Below are positions 52,772-61,826 of a stretch of DNA of 64,000 nt, piece after piece. The number at the start of each line of letters is the position of its first letter. The first letter of the stretch is position 1. The stretch is from an uncultured Paracoccaceae bacterium (GTDB lineage Bacteria > Pseudomonadota > Alphaproteobacteria > Rhodobacterales > Rhodobacteraceae), in assembly GCA_947500005.1 (NCBI GenBank), contig CANMQJ010000018.1:62001-126000 (forward strand), given 5' to 3'. The notes under the pieces are model-generated. The model saw only the letters and a program-made list of their open reading frames with translations. It was not told where the DNA came from and made no database searches. A program made the position numbers and the translations under genes.

Positions 52772-53244
52772 CCTTCGGGGCGCGGGCTGGGCCGGACCGA
52801 CCATTGCGGCGCGCCGGAGACGGGATGGGCAAGGCGCAGCATGTCCACCCTCCTGTCCCACCAGTTGACCGAGATCTCGCGGCCGGAGTCGAAGACGATC
52901 ACGCAGAAATCGGGGCCGGCGGGGTCGCAGCTGTCCTTCTTGAGGATCGAGACGGTGTAGGGATCGGTGACATAGCGCTGGATCTTGATCGCGACCACGT
53001 CGAACCGGCCCAGCCAGGCGGCCAGACCGCTGGCCAGCGCAAGGCCGAGCGCGATTTTGGCCCAGCCGGAAAAGCCCGCGATGGGGCTTGAGAAATTGCG
53101 TCCGGCGAGGAAAGCGACATAGAAGGGCCGCGCACCGAGGCCGATCGCCCCGATCAGAAGCAGGGCGAGGAATTTTCCCGACAGCGCCTGCGACAGTTGC
53201 GAGACGCCGGCCACGGTGCCGCTTACGTCGAACCCGAAATCCAT
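52768..53244 (-). CDS. Small membrane protein of unknown function
   Basis: A 158-residue protein with two hydrophobic segments at about residues 22-42 (FLALLLIGAIGLGARPFYVAF) and 55-75 (KIALGLALASGLAAWLG), then a ~85-residue soluble tail with two cysteines (DSCDPAGPDFC) that may pair. The ATG at 53244 has AGAGGGGG upstream. Its tail contains the upstream TauR-like repeat, so its 3' end and the tauR promoter overlap. I do not recognise a family. Confidence 0.65.
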   Translation of the reverse strand: MDFGFDVSGTVAGVSQLSQALSGKFLALLLIGAIGLGARPFYVAFLAGRNFSSPIAGFSGWAKIALGLALASGLAAWLGRFDVVAIKIQRYVTDPYTVSILKKDSCDPAGPDFCVIVFDSGREISVNWWDRRVDMLRLAHPVSGAPQWSVRPSPRPEG

Positions 53245-53352
53245 GTCTGCCCCCTCTGGATCGTTTTCCGTCTCACTGTGATATACCATGAAATGCGGAA
53301 AAATCCGGGCGCCCAAGCAGAACAATCGGGGTCAAAGCTGGGCAGGGTTGCC

Positions 53353-53742
53353 CTAGTTCGTGGCGCAGGTATCGGGCAGCTTGAAGCGATATCGCGGCTC
53401 GCCGGTTTCGACATAGACGCGCTTCTCGATGCAGGCGGTTTCGCCCACGGTCGTGGCCAGGACGCCCTCGGTGGTGGTGATCGATGTGGCGGAACCATCG
53501 GGCAGGCGGACCGAGGCGATGACGCCCTGGCGCAGGTCGCCGTTGATCGGCGTGGCCGAGAGAACCGGCACGGTCAGGAAGGCCTCGTGCTCGTGATGTT
53601 CGTCGGGCGAGAAATAGAGCAGCCCGCCGGCGATCAGGACAAAGCCGATCACGGCCGCGACGGCCAGGCCGCGTGTCTGAAGGAAGGCATAGACGGAGAC
53701 GGCCCGGTGGGGTCCAACCGCTTTGGACAGGATTTCGAGCAT
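53353..53742 (-). CDS. Small membrane-anchored protein of unknown function
   Basis: A 129-residue protein with one hydrophobic segment at about residues 22-44 (GLAVAAVIGFVLIAGGLLYF), then a histidine- and acid-rich stretch (SPDEHHEHEA), which could bind metal, and a beta-rich tail with two cysteines (TACIEKR and PDTCATN). The start MLEILSKAV was chosen as the first ATG before the membrane segment. It follows trcR, with a terminator between. The function is unknown. Confidence 0.65.
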   Translation of the reverse strand: MLEILSKAVGPHRAVSVYAFLQTRGLAVAAVIGFVLIAGGLLYFSPDEHHEHEAFLTVPVLSATPINGDLRQGVIASVRLPDGSATSITTTEGVLATTVGETACIEKRVYVETGEPRYRFKLPDTCATN

Positions 53743-53770
53743 GGGAATTTTCGCTGGTCTGTGAAAGAAA

Positions 53771-53797
53771 ACGCCCCGGCCTTTCGGGTCGGGGCGT
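53771..53797 (-). terminator. Rho-independent terminator after trcR
   Basis: On the minus strand ACGCCCCG pairs with CGGGGCGT around an 11-base loop, followed by TTTCTTTC. Confidence 0.75.
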
Positions 53798-53806
53798 GGG
53801 AGCGTG

Positions 53807-54586
53807 TCAGTAACGCGGATCGTCGCTGTCGTCGTCATCCTCATCGTCGTCGTCTTCACTGCGCTTGGGCAGGTTGAAGAAGCTTTCGGCATCCGCGACG
53901 TCGCGCTTGTCCTCCACCTCTTCCTCGTCGTTGCCGCCGAGGGTGAAGGTTTCGAGCCCTTCGATGGCCGTGGGCATGCGCGGCGCGGTTTCCATCTCGA
54001 GCGATTGCTCGGTCGAGACGAGCTTGCGACGTTCGTCATCGCTCATCACCCCGCCTTCGGCGGCGCGCTTGGCGGCGGCCTTCTGCACGGCGGTGTCAAG
54101 CTCGGACTGCTTGCACAGCCCAAGCGCCACCGGGTCGATGGGCTGGATGTTCGAGATGTTCCAATGCGTGCGCTCGCGGATCGACTGGATCGTGGGCTTG
54201 GTGGTTCCCACCAGCTTGGAGATCTGGCTGTCGGTCAGTTCCGGGTGGAACTTGACCAGCCACAGGATCGCGGCGGGGCGGTCCTGCCGCTTGGACAGCG
54301 GGGTATAGCGCGGACCACGGCGCTTTTCCTCGCCCACGGCGGCGGCGTTGAACTTGAGCTTGAGCCTGTGCAGGGGGTTGGCCTCGGCCTTGTCGATCTC
54401 CTCCTGCGTCAGCTGGTTGTTGGCGACCGGGTCGAAGCCCTTGACACCCGCGGCCACGTCGCCATCGGCGATGCCCTGGATTTCCAGCTCGTGCATACCG
54501 GTGAAATCGGCGATCTGCTTGAAGGTGATCGTGGTATTGTCGACCAGCCACACGGCGGTCGCCTTGGCCATCAGGGGTTTTGCCAT
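53807..54586 (-). CDS. trcR: Cell-cycle transcriptional regulator TrcR (DUF1013)
   Basis: A 259-residue protein of the alphaproteobacterial DUF1013/TrcR family. It opens MAKPLMAKATAVWLVDNT and contains a helix-turn-helix-like stretch (ITFKQIADFTGMHELEIQGIADG) and a second (TDSQISKLVGTTKPTIQSIRER) typical of the family. The C-terminal 35 residues are strongly acidic, ending in a run of Asp and Glu. It is a plausible partner of the CcrM/CtrA cell-cycle network also visible here, by family rather than direct evidence. Confidence 0.9.
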   Translation of the reverse strand: MAKPLMAKATAVWLVDNTTITFKQIADFTGMHELEIQGIADGDVAAGVKGFDPVANNQLTQEEIDKAEANPLHRLKLKFNAAAVGEEKRRGPRYTPLSKRQDRPAAILWLVKFHPELTDSQISKLVGTTKPTIQSIRERTHWNISNIQPIDPVALGLCKQSELDTAVQKAAAKRAAEGGVMSDDERRKLVSTEQSLEMETAPRMPTAIEGLETFTLGGNDEEEVEDKRDVADAESFFNLPKRSEDDDDEDDDDSDDPRY

Positions 54587-54716
54587 GAGCCTGTCTCCTT
54601 AACGTACATCTTTCCCGTCGCCTGGAATTGGCTGCCCCGGGGGCCGGGGTCGTGTTTCCATTGTCGGGGAACTCGGGGCGTATATAGTCGCCTGAAGACG
54701 GGAAGGAAAGGGGCGA

Positions 54717-55349
54717 ATGCGCTGGTTTGCACTGTGGCTTTTCACCGCCGCCGCCGCATGGGCCGAGGGGGAAACGCCGGGAGAGTTCGATTACTGGGTG
54801 ATGGCGCTGAGCTGGTCGCCCAGCTGGTGCGCGACCGAGGGGGACGCGCGCGGGGCCGATCAGTGCGATGCGCGCCACGATCACGGCTGGATCCTGCACG
54901 GGCTGTGGCCGCAATACGAGCGGGGTTGGCCCAGCTATTGCCGCAGTCCCCATGCCCCGCCCTCGCGCGCGATGACGCGGGGGATGGAGGATATTCAGGC
55001 CAATGCGGGGCTTGCCTGGCATCAGTGGAAAAAGCACGGCACCTGTTCGGGGCTGGATGCGGCCGATTACTATGCGCTGTCCCGGCTCGCCTATGAGCGG
55101 GTCACGCGGCCCGAGATTTTCCGCAAGCTGGACCGGCCGGTGCGCCTGCCCGCACGGGTGGTGGAGGAGGCGTTCATCGAGGCCAATCCGGGGCTTGAGC
55201 GTGACATGATCACCGTGACCTGCCGCGAGGGGTATATCGCCGAGGTGCGGCTGTGCCTGTCGCGCGAGGGGCTGGAGCCGGTGGTCTGCGGGCGCGACGC
55301 GATCCGCGACTGCCGGGCGGACAGCGCGTTGTTCGACCCGATTCGCTAG
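54717..55349 (+). CDS. Ribonuclease T2-family protein
   Basis: A 210-residue exported ribonuclease with a signal peptide (1-16, ending AAAAWAEG) and about eight cysteines. The first active-site block is HGWILHGLWPQYERGW (H56, H61) and the second is HQWKKHGTCSG with H107. The usual glutamate of HEWxKHG is a glutamine here (Q103), which could weaken catalysis. It would act in the periplasm or outside the cell on RNA. It has no operon partners. Confidence 0.88.
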   Translation: MRWFALWLFTAAAAWAEGETPGEFDYWVMALSWSPSWCATEGDARGADQCDARHDHGWILHGLWPQYERGWPSYCRSPHAPPSRAMTRGMEDIQANAGLAWHQWKKHGTCSGLDAADYYALSRLAYERVTRPEIFRKLDRPVRLPARVVEEAFIEANPGLERDMITVTCREGYIAEVRLCLSREGLEPVVCGRDAIRDCRADSALFDPIR

Positions 55350-55352
55350 GGC

Positions 55353-57110
55353 TCAGAACGCGAGCGGGGCAAAGATCACCGCCGCGCCCGCGCCCAGCAT
55401 CGCCACCTGCCGCGCCCGGCCGCGCGTACCGATCAGGCCCGAGGACATGAGCGCGAGGCCGATACCGATCTGGAGCGCGTTGAGCAGGGCGAGGCCCGGC
55501 GTTTCGGCCAGGGCGATCAGGCCGGGATTGGCGATCATCGCCAGCGGGATGATGTAGAGGCCGAAGCCCAGCGCCATCGCGGTCAGCGCCACGCGCAGCC
55601 AGTTCTCGCCGATCATGCCCGCGGCGATGAAGACCGCGCCGCAGACGGGCGGCGTGATGGTCGAGAGAAGCGCGAACCAGAACACGAAGAGATGTGCCTG
55701 GAGCAGATCCAGCCCGAGCGTGTTCAGCGCGGGCCCGGCGACCGAGATGCAGATGACATAGGCCGCGGTGGTCGGCACCTCCATCCCCAGGATCAGGCAG
55801 GCCAGCGCGGTCAGCAGCAGCGCGGGCCAGAGCATCCCGCCCGAGCCTGAAAGGATCAGCGAGGTGATCTTGACCCCCAGCCCGGTGATCGACAGCACCC
55901 CGATGATGATCGAGGCGCATATGATGATGGCGGCGATCATCGAGACCTGCCGCGCCGCCGCCAGCAGCGCGGCCTCGACGCGCCCGGCGCTCTGACGCAG
56001 CGAGCCAAGGCCCTGCGCGTCGAAGAAGAGCAGCGCGAAGGCGGCAAGGATGGCGAGACAGGCGGCGTATTGCGGGGTGAAGCCGAGGCCGAACATCCCC
56101 CAGAGCAGCAGGGCGAAGGGCACGGCGAAGAAGGCGCTGGTGACCAGGACGTCGCGCAGGGGCGGGCGATCCTCGACCGCGATGGCGCGCAGGTCGAACC
56201 GGGCGGCATAGGCGTTCACGCCGACCCAGACGGCAAGGAAATAGAGCAGCGCGGGCAGCACGGCGGCGGCCATGATCGCGGTGTAGGGCACGCCGGTCAG
56301 CTCGACCATCACGAAGGCGCCCGCGCCCATCAGCGGCGGCATGATCTGCCCGCCCGAGGAGGCCACCGCCTCGACCGCGGCCGCCAGCCGCTTGGGATAG
56401 CCCAGCCGGGTCATGGCGGGCAGGGTGATCGCGCCGGTCGAGGCCACGTTGGCCGAGGCCGAGCCGGAGATCGACCCGAAGAAGGCGGAGGAGAGGACCG
56501 AGACCTTGGCCGCGCCCCCCTTGAGCCGGCCGGCCGCGGCGGCGGCGAGGTTCATGAAGCCCTGTCCCGCCTCACCCGCGTTCAGCACCGCGCCGAAGAT
56601 GACGAAGATTGCCACGACGTTGACCGAAACGCCGGTGAGGCTGCCCCAGAGCCCGCCCTCGGCGATGGTGAGCGTGCCGAGGAAACTGGGCAGGGGCGTG
56701 CCAGAATGGCCGAACTCTCCGGGGATGTGCTGTCCGAACAGGCCGTAGAGCAGCGCGATTGCGGCCACCAGCGGCAGCGGCCAGCCGATCGCGCGGCGCG
56801 CGGCCTCGAGCACCACGCCCAGAAGGATCACCGCGATCGCGGTCTGGCCCGGCCCTTCGAGAAAGCCGTACTGGTCGGAAAGCCTGTCATGCGACAGCGC
56901 CACCCAGAGCGATGCGCCCACGCCGAGCACGGTGAGCGCGATCCCCGAGATCCGCATGGCGGGCGATTGCCCGGCCACGAGCAGGATCCAGGGCAGCGCC
57001 AGCGCCAGGTGCAGCGGGCGGCTGACCAGGTTGGGCACCAGCCCCGAGAAGATCAGCCCGAGATGAAAGGCCACCAGCCCCGCGGCCAGCAGGAGGGAGA
57101 GAATGCGCAT
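55353..57110 (-). CDS. TAXI-type TRAP transporter fused permease
   Basis: A 585-residue inner-membrane protein with about 15 or more hydrophobic segments, joining the small (4TM) and large (12TM) TRAP subunits as is usual with TAXI binding proteins. Family features are LGVVLEAARRAIGWPLPL, GSISGSASANVASTGAITLPAM and AYVICISVAGPALNTLGLDL. The driving ion and substrate are not visible from sequence. It follows the binding-protein gene across a strong hairpin. Confidence 0.92.
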   Translation of the reverse strand: MRILSLLLAAGLVAFHLGLIFSGLVPNLVSRPLHLALALPWILLVAGQSPAMRISGIALTVLGVGASLWVALSHDRLSDQYGFLEGPGQTAIAVILLGVVLEAARRAIGWPLPLVAAIALLYGLFGQHIPGEFGHSGTPLPSFLGTLTIAEGGLWGSLTGVSVNVVAIFVIFGAVLNAGEAGQGFMNLAAAAAGRLKGGAAKVSVLSSAFFGSISGSASANVASTGAITLPAMTRLGYPKRLAAAVEAVASSGGQIMPPLMGAGAFVMVELTGVPYTAIMAAAVLPALLYFLAVWVGVNAYAARFDLRAIAVEDRPPLRDVLVTSAFFAVPFALLLWGMFGLGFTPQYAACLAILAAFALLFFDAQGLGSLRQSAGRVEAALLAAARQVSMIAAIIICASIIIGVLSITGLGVKITSLILSGSGGMLWPALLLTALACLILGMEVPTTAAYVICISVAGPALNTLGLDLLQAHLFVFWFALLSTITPPVCGAVFIAAGMIGENWLRVALTAMALGFGLYIIPLAMIANPGLIALAETPGLALLNALQIGIGLALMSSGLIGTRGRARQVAMLGAGAAVIFAPLAF

Positions 57111-57134
57111 GTCGGGAGGGTTCCGGTCGTTGGG

Positions 57135-57160
57135 GCACCGGCGGGGCGGCCCGCCGGTGC
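57135..57160 (-). terminator. Intercistronic hairpin between TAXI binding protein and permease
   Basis: A perfect 11-base stem GCACCGGCGGG/CCCGCCGGTGC with a 4-base loop lies between the binding-protein stop and the permease start. It lacks a T-run and may stabilise the upstream message or cause partial stop. Confidence 0.6.
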
Positions 57161-57167
57161 GAAAGGC

Positions 57168-58118
57168 TTACATCTGCGCGTCGGTCAGCGCGATGCCCGC
57201 TTCCTTGTAGTACTTGATGGCGCCGGGATGGATCTTGCCGGTGATGGTGTCCATCAGCCCCTCGTCCACGCCCAGCCACCAGCGCGCGTCCTCGCCCATC
57301 GCCTTGCGCTGTTCCCAGTACGTCTTGGTCAGCTCATAGGCGGCCTCGTCGCTCATCTTGGTGGTGGCATAGGCCACCACGGGCAGCGAGGTGGTGACGA
57401 TGTCGCTGTCCTGCCCGGCATAAGTGCCCGCCGGGATCACCAGCCGCGTGCGGCCCGTCTCGGCGATCTGCTCCTCGCTCAGCGACAGGATGGTGACGCC
57501 GGTGGTGGCCGCGGCCTCGATCACGTTGGGCGCGGGGTAGGAACCCGCCGTCACGAAGCCGTCGATCTGCCCGTTCTTGAGCGCCGAGACAGCATTGGAA
57601 AGCTCGACCTCGGCCAGCTCCACCTTGCCTTCGAGCCCGAAGAGACCGAGATACTTCTCGCCCTCGCGCGCGCCGAAGGACCCCTTGCCCAAGAGGATGG
57701 TCTTGCCTTCCATACCCGCGAAATCGGTGACGCCGCTATCCTCTGACATGACGAAATGCATGGTGAGCGACGGAATCGGGAAGAGTGCGCGGATCTCGTC
57801 GAAGGCCGGGTCGCCCTTGCCCTCGAACATCGCCTTGCCCTGCTGGGCGAGACCCACCAGCGCGGGCGGGGTGGTGAAGACGTAATCGCCGCCGCGGGCC
57901 TTGGCCTCCATCACGTTCTGGACCGAGCCCTGGCTTTCCTCGACGGTGACGATCATGCCGCCATCGGTACCGGCCTTGACGGCCTCGGCGATCTGCACGC
58001 CCATCTGGTAGTAGGACGAGCCGGACTTGGCCGATTTGTAGGTGATGCGCTCTTGCGCGGTGGCGGCTGTGGCGGCAAGCGCCAGGATCGCCGCAACGAG
58101 ACCTGCGGTCCGTTTCAT
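57168..58118 (-). CDS. TAXI-family TRAP transporter solute-binding protein
   Basis: A 316-residue periplasmic binding protein of the TAXI family. A signal peptide covers about 1-22 (ALAATAATAQE). The typical opening is ITYKSAKSGSSYYQMGVQIAEAV, and GKTILLGKGSFGAREGEKYL and VTAGSYPAPNVIEAAAT are family blocks. The ATG at 58118 has GAGGAA upstream. The ligand is unknown (glutamate is typical of characterised members). It is divergent from the PfpI gene. Confidence 0.9.
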   Translation of the reverse strand: MKRTAGLVAAILALAATAATAQERITYKSAKSGSSYYQMGVQIAEAVKAGTDGGMIVTVEESQGSVQNVMEAKARGGDYVFTTPPALVGLAQQGKAMFEGKGDPAFDEIRALFPIPSLTMHFVMSEDSGVTDFAGMEGKTILLGKGSFGAREGEKYLGLFGLEGKVELAEVELSNAVSALKNGQIDGFVTAGSYPAPNVIEAAATTGVTILSLSEEQIAETGRTRLVIPAGTYAGQDSDIVTTSLPVVAYATTKMSDEAAYELTKTYWEQRKAMGEDARWWLGVDEGLMDTITGKIHPGAIKYYKEAGIALTDAQM

Positions 58119-58322
58119 GTGGTTCCTCCCTGAACGGTTTGGCTCCGGCGAACCGGGGCGGCGCGCCGTGACTGCGCGCGCAGTCTGCGCATCTTGGGGG
58201 GCATGCGCAACCGCACTTTGCCGCGCGGAACTTTCCGCGGTGCGCGGCGTTTCCCCGGTGAGGTCGAGAGGCTGCGCGCGGCGCGGCCTGGTCCGGCCGC
58301 GCCACCGAAGGGAGGCCCCCCG

Positions 58323-59003
58323 ATGTCGAATATCCTCATCCTGTCCACCGCCCATGACGCGCTGGGCGAGACCGGCAACAAGACAGGCGTCTGGCTGGAG
58401 GAGCTGGCCGCGCCCTATTTCGCGCTGTGCGATGGCGGGCACAAGGTGACGCTGACCACGATCGGGGGCGCGCCGATCCCCATCGACCCCAACTCGGAAC
58501 CGTCAGACGAGGACAGTTCGGAATCCGCGCGCCGGTTCAAGGGGAACAACGATGCCATGGCCCTGCTGGACAAGCCCGCGCGGCTGTCCGACCAGTCCCC
58601 CGGCGATTTCGATGCCATCGTCATCCCCGGCGGTCATGGCGCGATGTGGGATCTGGCGGAAAGCGGCGAGGTGGCCGCCTTTCTGGCCGAGGCGTGGAGG
58701 CAGGAAAAGGTCATCGCCTCGCTCTGTCACGGGCCGGCGGCGTTGACGGGTGTGGAGATCGACGGTCAGCCGCTGGTCAAGGGCATGAAACTCGCCGCCT
58801 TCACCGATGCCGAGGAACAGGCGATGGAGCTTGATGGCGTCGTGCCTTTCCTGCTGGAAAGCCGGTTGCGCGAGCAGGGGGCGGAGTTCCAGCCCGGTGA
58901 CAATTTCCAGTCCAAGACCGTCGTCGACGGCCGGCTGATCACCGGGCAGAACCCCGCTTCCTCGGATGCACTGTCAGTTCTGCTGATGGAGCGGCTGGGC
59001 TGA
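58323..59003 (+). CDS. DJ-1/PfpI (type 1 glutamine amidotransferase-like) protein
   Basis: A 226-residue flavodoxin-like protein of the DJ-1/PfpI/Hsp31 group. The nucleophile elbow ASLCHGPAAL has the catalytic cysteine near residue 140, and VIPGGHGAMWDL precedes it. The N terminus (HDALGETGNKTGVWLEEL) resembles Hsp31-like chaperone/glyoxalase members. A role as chaperone or methylglyoxal-handling enzyme is possible. The ATG at 58323 has GGAGG upstream. It is divergent from the TAXI binding protein gene and convergent with the CocE gene. Confidence 0.85.
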   Translation: MSNILILSTAHDALGETGNKTGVWLEELAAPYFALCDGGHKVTLTTIGGAPIPIDPNSEPSDEDSSESARRFKGNNDAMALLDKPARLSDQSPGDFDAIVIPGGHGAMWDLAESGEVAAFLAEAWRQEKVIASLCHGPAALTGVEIDGQPLVKGMKLAAFTDAEEQAMELDGVVPFLLESRLREQGAEFQPGDNFQSKTVVDGRLITGQNPASSDALSVLLMERLG

Positions 59004-59018
59004 GGAGGCGCGGGCCGC

Positions 59019-61031
59019 TCAGACCAGGTCGCGCGGAATCCGTTCGTCCCATTCGCGGCTTAGCACCTCGCCCGCGCTGTCGCGCGCCTGAAGCGTGGCG
59101 GTGATGTGCCACGCATCGCGCAGGGCGCGGACGGTCACCGAGACATCCAGTTCCGCCACCCAGTCGCCGCGCCGGTAATGCTTGGCCCAGCGGCTGGTTC
59201 CGGTGGCGCTGTTGGGGTCGTCGGGGTGGACGGTAAAGCGATCCTCGGTCTCGTAATGCACCTCGATCCCGGTATGGGTGTGCCGCTCGCGCCCGGTGTC
59301 GCTGTAACGCAGATGGGTCTCGGTGCCGGTGGCATAGTCGATGGTGAGGCTGCGTTCCTCGTGCCCTTCCTCGATCACTGCGGCCTCGAGCGGTTGCGCG
59401 CCTTCGGCGGGACCGAATTCCGGCAGATCGGGCTGCGCGCCCGCGGGTTGCAGCGGCAGGTCGAGCCGCGCATCGGTCAGCGTCAGTTCGGCCTTTTCGG
59501 CCGAGGGCCAGATGAGCGGCCAATAGGCCTGTGACAGTTGAAGGCGCAGGCGGTGACCCGCCGGAACGGTCTGTCCGATCACGTTGAGCTGGACCTCCGC
59601 CGGTACGGGCTGGCCTAGCGGCATCGGCTGCGGGTCGGCATGGCTGTCGCGATGGGTCAGGTTCAGCACGCCGAAGCTGACCAGCGTGGCGCGGCCGTCT
59701 GGGGCCACCATGGACAGGACGGCGGCGATATTGGCCTGTTCGACGGTGCTGGAAACTTCACACCGCAGCTTCGGGAAGCCGAAGAGGCGCATCTCCTCCT
59801 CCAGCGGCGCGGTCTCGAAAAAACGCATTCGCCCGGCCTCGTGGTTCTGGTCGAGCGGGCCATCGGGGCCGGGGCCGTATTGATACCAGTTCTGCGCCGC
59901 CATCCCGGCGGTTTCGGGGCAGGCGAGGCGGATCGGCGCGGCGTCGGGCGTATCGCCAAGGCCGGTTCCGGTGACATGCAGGGTTTTGTTTCCGGCGCCG
60001 GGGGCGGGCCAGCCGGGCGCGCTGATCCAGTGGCCGGGACGCTCGGCCACCACCGCGCCGGGGGCGGCGGCATCCTGCATCCAGGCGCGGATCATCGGTT
60101 CCTCCATGATGCCGGTGTCGATCCCCTTGAGGTGCTGGTCCCACCAGCGCAAGGCTTCCTGAAGAAAGCCGATGCGCGGGGCGGGTGTCGCGAAATGCGG
60201 GTATTTATGCGCCCAGGGTCCGACCAGCGCCTTGCGCGGGCAGGAGAGGTTTTCCATCATGCGGAAGACCGGGTTGGTATAGCCATCGGCATAGCCGCCC
60301 ACGGCATAGACCGGCACCTGCACGTTCGCGTAATCCTCGCAGATCGAGCCGTGCCGCCAGAAGTCGTCGCGGCGCTGGTGGCGGAACCAGTCGACCAGCC
60401 ACAGGCCGTTGTTCTCCAGCCGTTCCAGCCACATCTCGCGCCATCGGTCGCCCACGATGGCCGGGTCGGGCGGGGTGTTGGCGATGGCGAAGGCCGTCGC
60501 GCCCCAGGCGAGCTTGTCGGTGAGGATGGCGCCGCCCATGAAGTGGATGTCATCGGCATAGCGGTCGTCGGTCGAGCAGATCGTGATCACCGCCCCCAGC
60601 GCCTCGGGCCGGCGGGCGGCGATCTGTAGCCCGTTGAAACCGCCCCAGCTGATCCCGATCGTGCCCAGCTTGCCGGTGCACCAGCGTTGCGCCGCGATCC
60701 ATTCGATCACCGCAAGCGCGTCGTCCTGCTCCTGTTGCAGGTACTCGCCCAGACAAACGCCCTCGCTGTCGCCGGTGCCGCGCATGTCCACGCGGATCGA
60801 GGCATAGCCATGCCCGGCGAAATACGGATGGGTGAGTGCGTCGCGTTCGACCGTGCCGTCGCGCTTGCGATAGGGCAGGTATTCCAGGATCGCGGGCACC
60901 GGGTTCTCCTCGGCATCCTCGGGCAGCCAGATCCGCGCGGCGAGTTTCGTTCCGTCCGGCAGCGGGATCCAGGTATTCTCGATCTCGCGGACTCGGCGCG
61001 GGAACTCCGTTCGGATGGCGATCTGGGGCAT
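59019..61031 (-). CDS. CocE/NonD-family hydrolase
   Basis: A 670-residue alpha/beta hydrolase of the X-Pro dipeptidyl-peptidase/CocE group. The nucleophile motif GISWGGFNGLQ is near residue 124, and IRVDMRGTGDSEG is the conserved N-terminal block. A C-terminal jelly-roll domain (RLQLSQAYWPLIWPS) is usual. It has no signal peptide. The substrate is unknown, since the family includes esterases and peptidases. It has no clear operon partner. Start ATG at 61031 gives AAGGAGA upstream. Confidence 0.88.
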   Translation of the reverse strand: MPQIAIRTEFPRRVREIENTWIPLPDGTKLAARIWLPEDAEENPVPAILEYLPYRKRDGTVERDALTHPYFAGHGYASIRVDMRGTGDSEGVCLGEYLQQEQDDALAVIEWIAAQRWCTGKLGTIGISWGGFNGLQIAARRPEALGAVITICSTDDRYADDIHFMGGAILTDKLAWGATAFAIANTPPDPAIVGDRWREMWLERLENNGLWLVDWFRHQRRDDFWRHGSICEDYANVQVPVYAVGGYADGYTNPVFRMMENLSCPRKALVGPWAHKYPHFATPAPRIGFLQEALRWWDQHLKGIDTGIMEEPMIRAWMQDAAAPGAVVAERPGHWISAPGWPAPGAGNKTLHVTGTGLGDTPDAAPIRLACPETAGMAAQNWYQYGPGPDGPLDQNHEAGRMRFFETAPLEEEMRLFGFPKLRCEVSSTVEQANIAAVLSMVAPDGRATLVSFGVLNLTHRDSHADPQPMPLGQPVPAEVQLNVIGQTVPAGHRLRLQLSQAYWPLIWPSAEKAELTLTDARLDLPLQPAGAQPDLPEFGPAEGAQPLEAAVIEEGHEERSLTIDYATGTETHLRYSDTGRERHTHTGIEVHYETEDRFTVHPDDPNSATGTSRWAKHYRRGDWVAELDVSVTVRALRDAWHITATLQARDSAGEVLSREWDERIPRDLV

Positions 61032-61168
61032 GGGCGTTTCTCCTTGGGGGCTTCGGCGCAGACGCTAGGCGTCCTTGCCGGCGGCGTCCAGCGGGGTCTT
61101 GGTGCGCCCTTGCGGCGGCCACCCCCCCCGACACCGGACCCGCCCACGCCGGACGGTGCGCCTGCGCC

Positions 61169-61669
61169 TCAAACCTCCTGCGGGCGGAAGTCGAGCGCCA
61201 CGCCGTTCAGGCAGTGGCGCTTGCCCGTGGGCGGCGGGCCATCGTCGAAGATGTGGCCCAGATGGCCGCCGCATCGGCTGCAATGCACCTCGGTCCGTTC
61301 GACGATCAGCTTGCGGTCGGGCTTGGTGCCCACCGCGCCGGGCAGGTTGTCGGTGAAGCTGGGCCAGCCGGTGCCGCTCTTGAACTTGGTCCGGGAGGAA
61401 TAGACATCCTGCCCGCAGCCCGCGCAGGTGAAGATGCCCTCGCGCGTCTCGGCGTTCAGCGGGCTGGAGAAGGGCGGTTCGGTCGCCTCCTCGCGCAGGA
61501 CGGCGAATTCCTCCTCGGTGAGGATGTCGCGCCATTCCTCCTCGGACCGGGTGATCTCGAAGCTGCCCTCGGGGATGTCGCCGGAGGTTCGCCAGAAAAG
61601 CAGCCCCCCGCCTGCCACGATGACGGCACCGGCGGCGCCCCCCAGAAGAATCGTGCGTCGGTTGATCAT
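61169..61669 (-). CDS. msrB: Exported peptide-methionine (R)-S-oxide reductase
   Basis: A 166-residue MsrB that reduces R-methionine sulfoxide. The catalytic Cys153 is in RHCLNGVALDF, and four structural zinc cysteines are in CAGC and CSRC. The N terminus MINRRTILLGGAAGAVIVAGGG has paired arginines and a hydrophobic stretch, so it is probably exported or anchored at the membrane by the twin-arginine route. AAGGAG precedes the ATG at 61669. It is divergent from the DMT exporter gene. Confidence 0.92.
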   Translation of the reverse strand: MINRRTILLGGAAGAVIVAGGGLLFWRTSGDIPEGSFEITRSEEEWRDILTEEEFAVLREEATEPPFSSPLNAETREGIFTCAGCGQDVYSSRTKFKSGTGWPSFTDNLPGAVGTKPDRKLIVERTEVHCSRCGGHLGHIFDDGPPPTGKRHCLNGVALDFRPQEV

Positions 61670-61826
61670 GGAACATCTCCTTTCACCGGGACCAACGTGG
61701 CGGGCATGGTGGAAGTTGCGCGCGGCGCGGTCACATGCGCGCGAGGGGCGGGGCGTCTTTTCCCTTTGCCCTTCCCGGGCCCCGGCGCTAGCAATCCGAG
61801 GTCGGGCAATTTCAAGGGTTTCGCGC

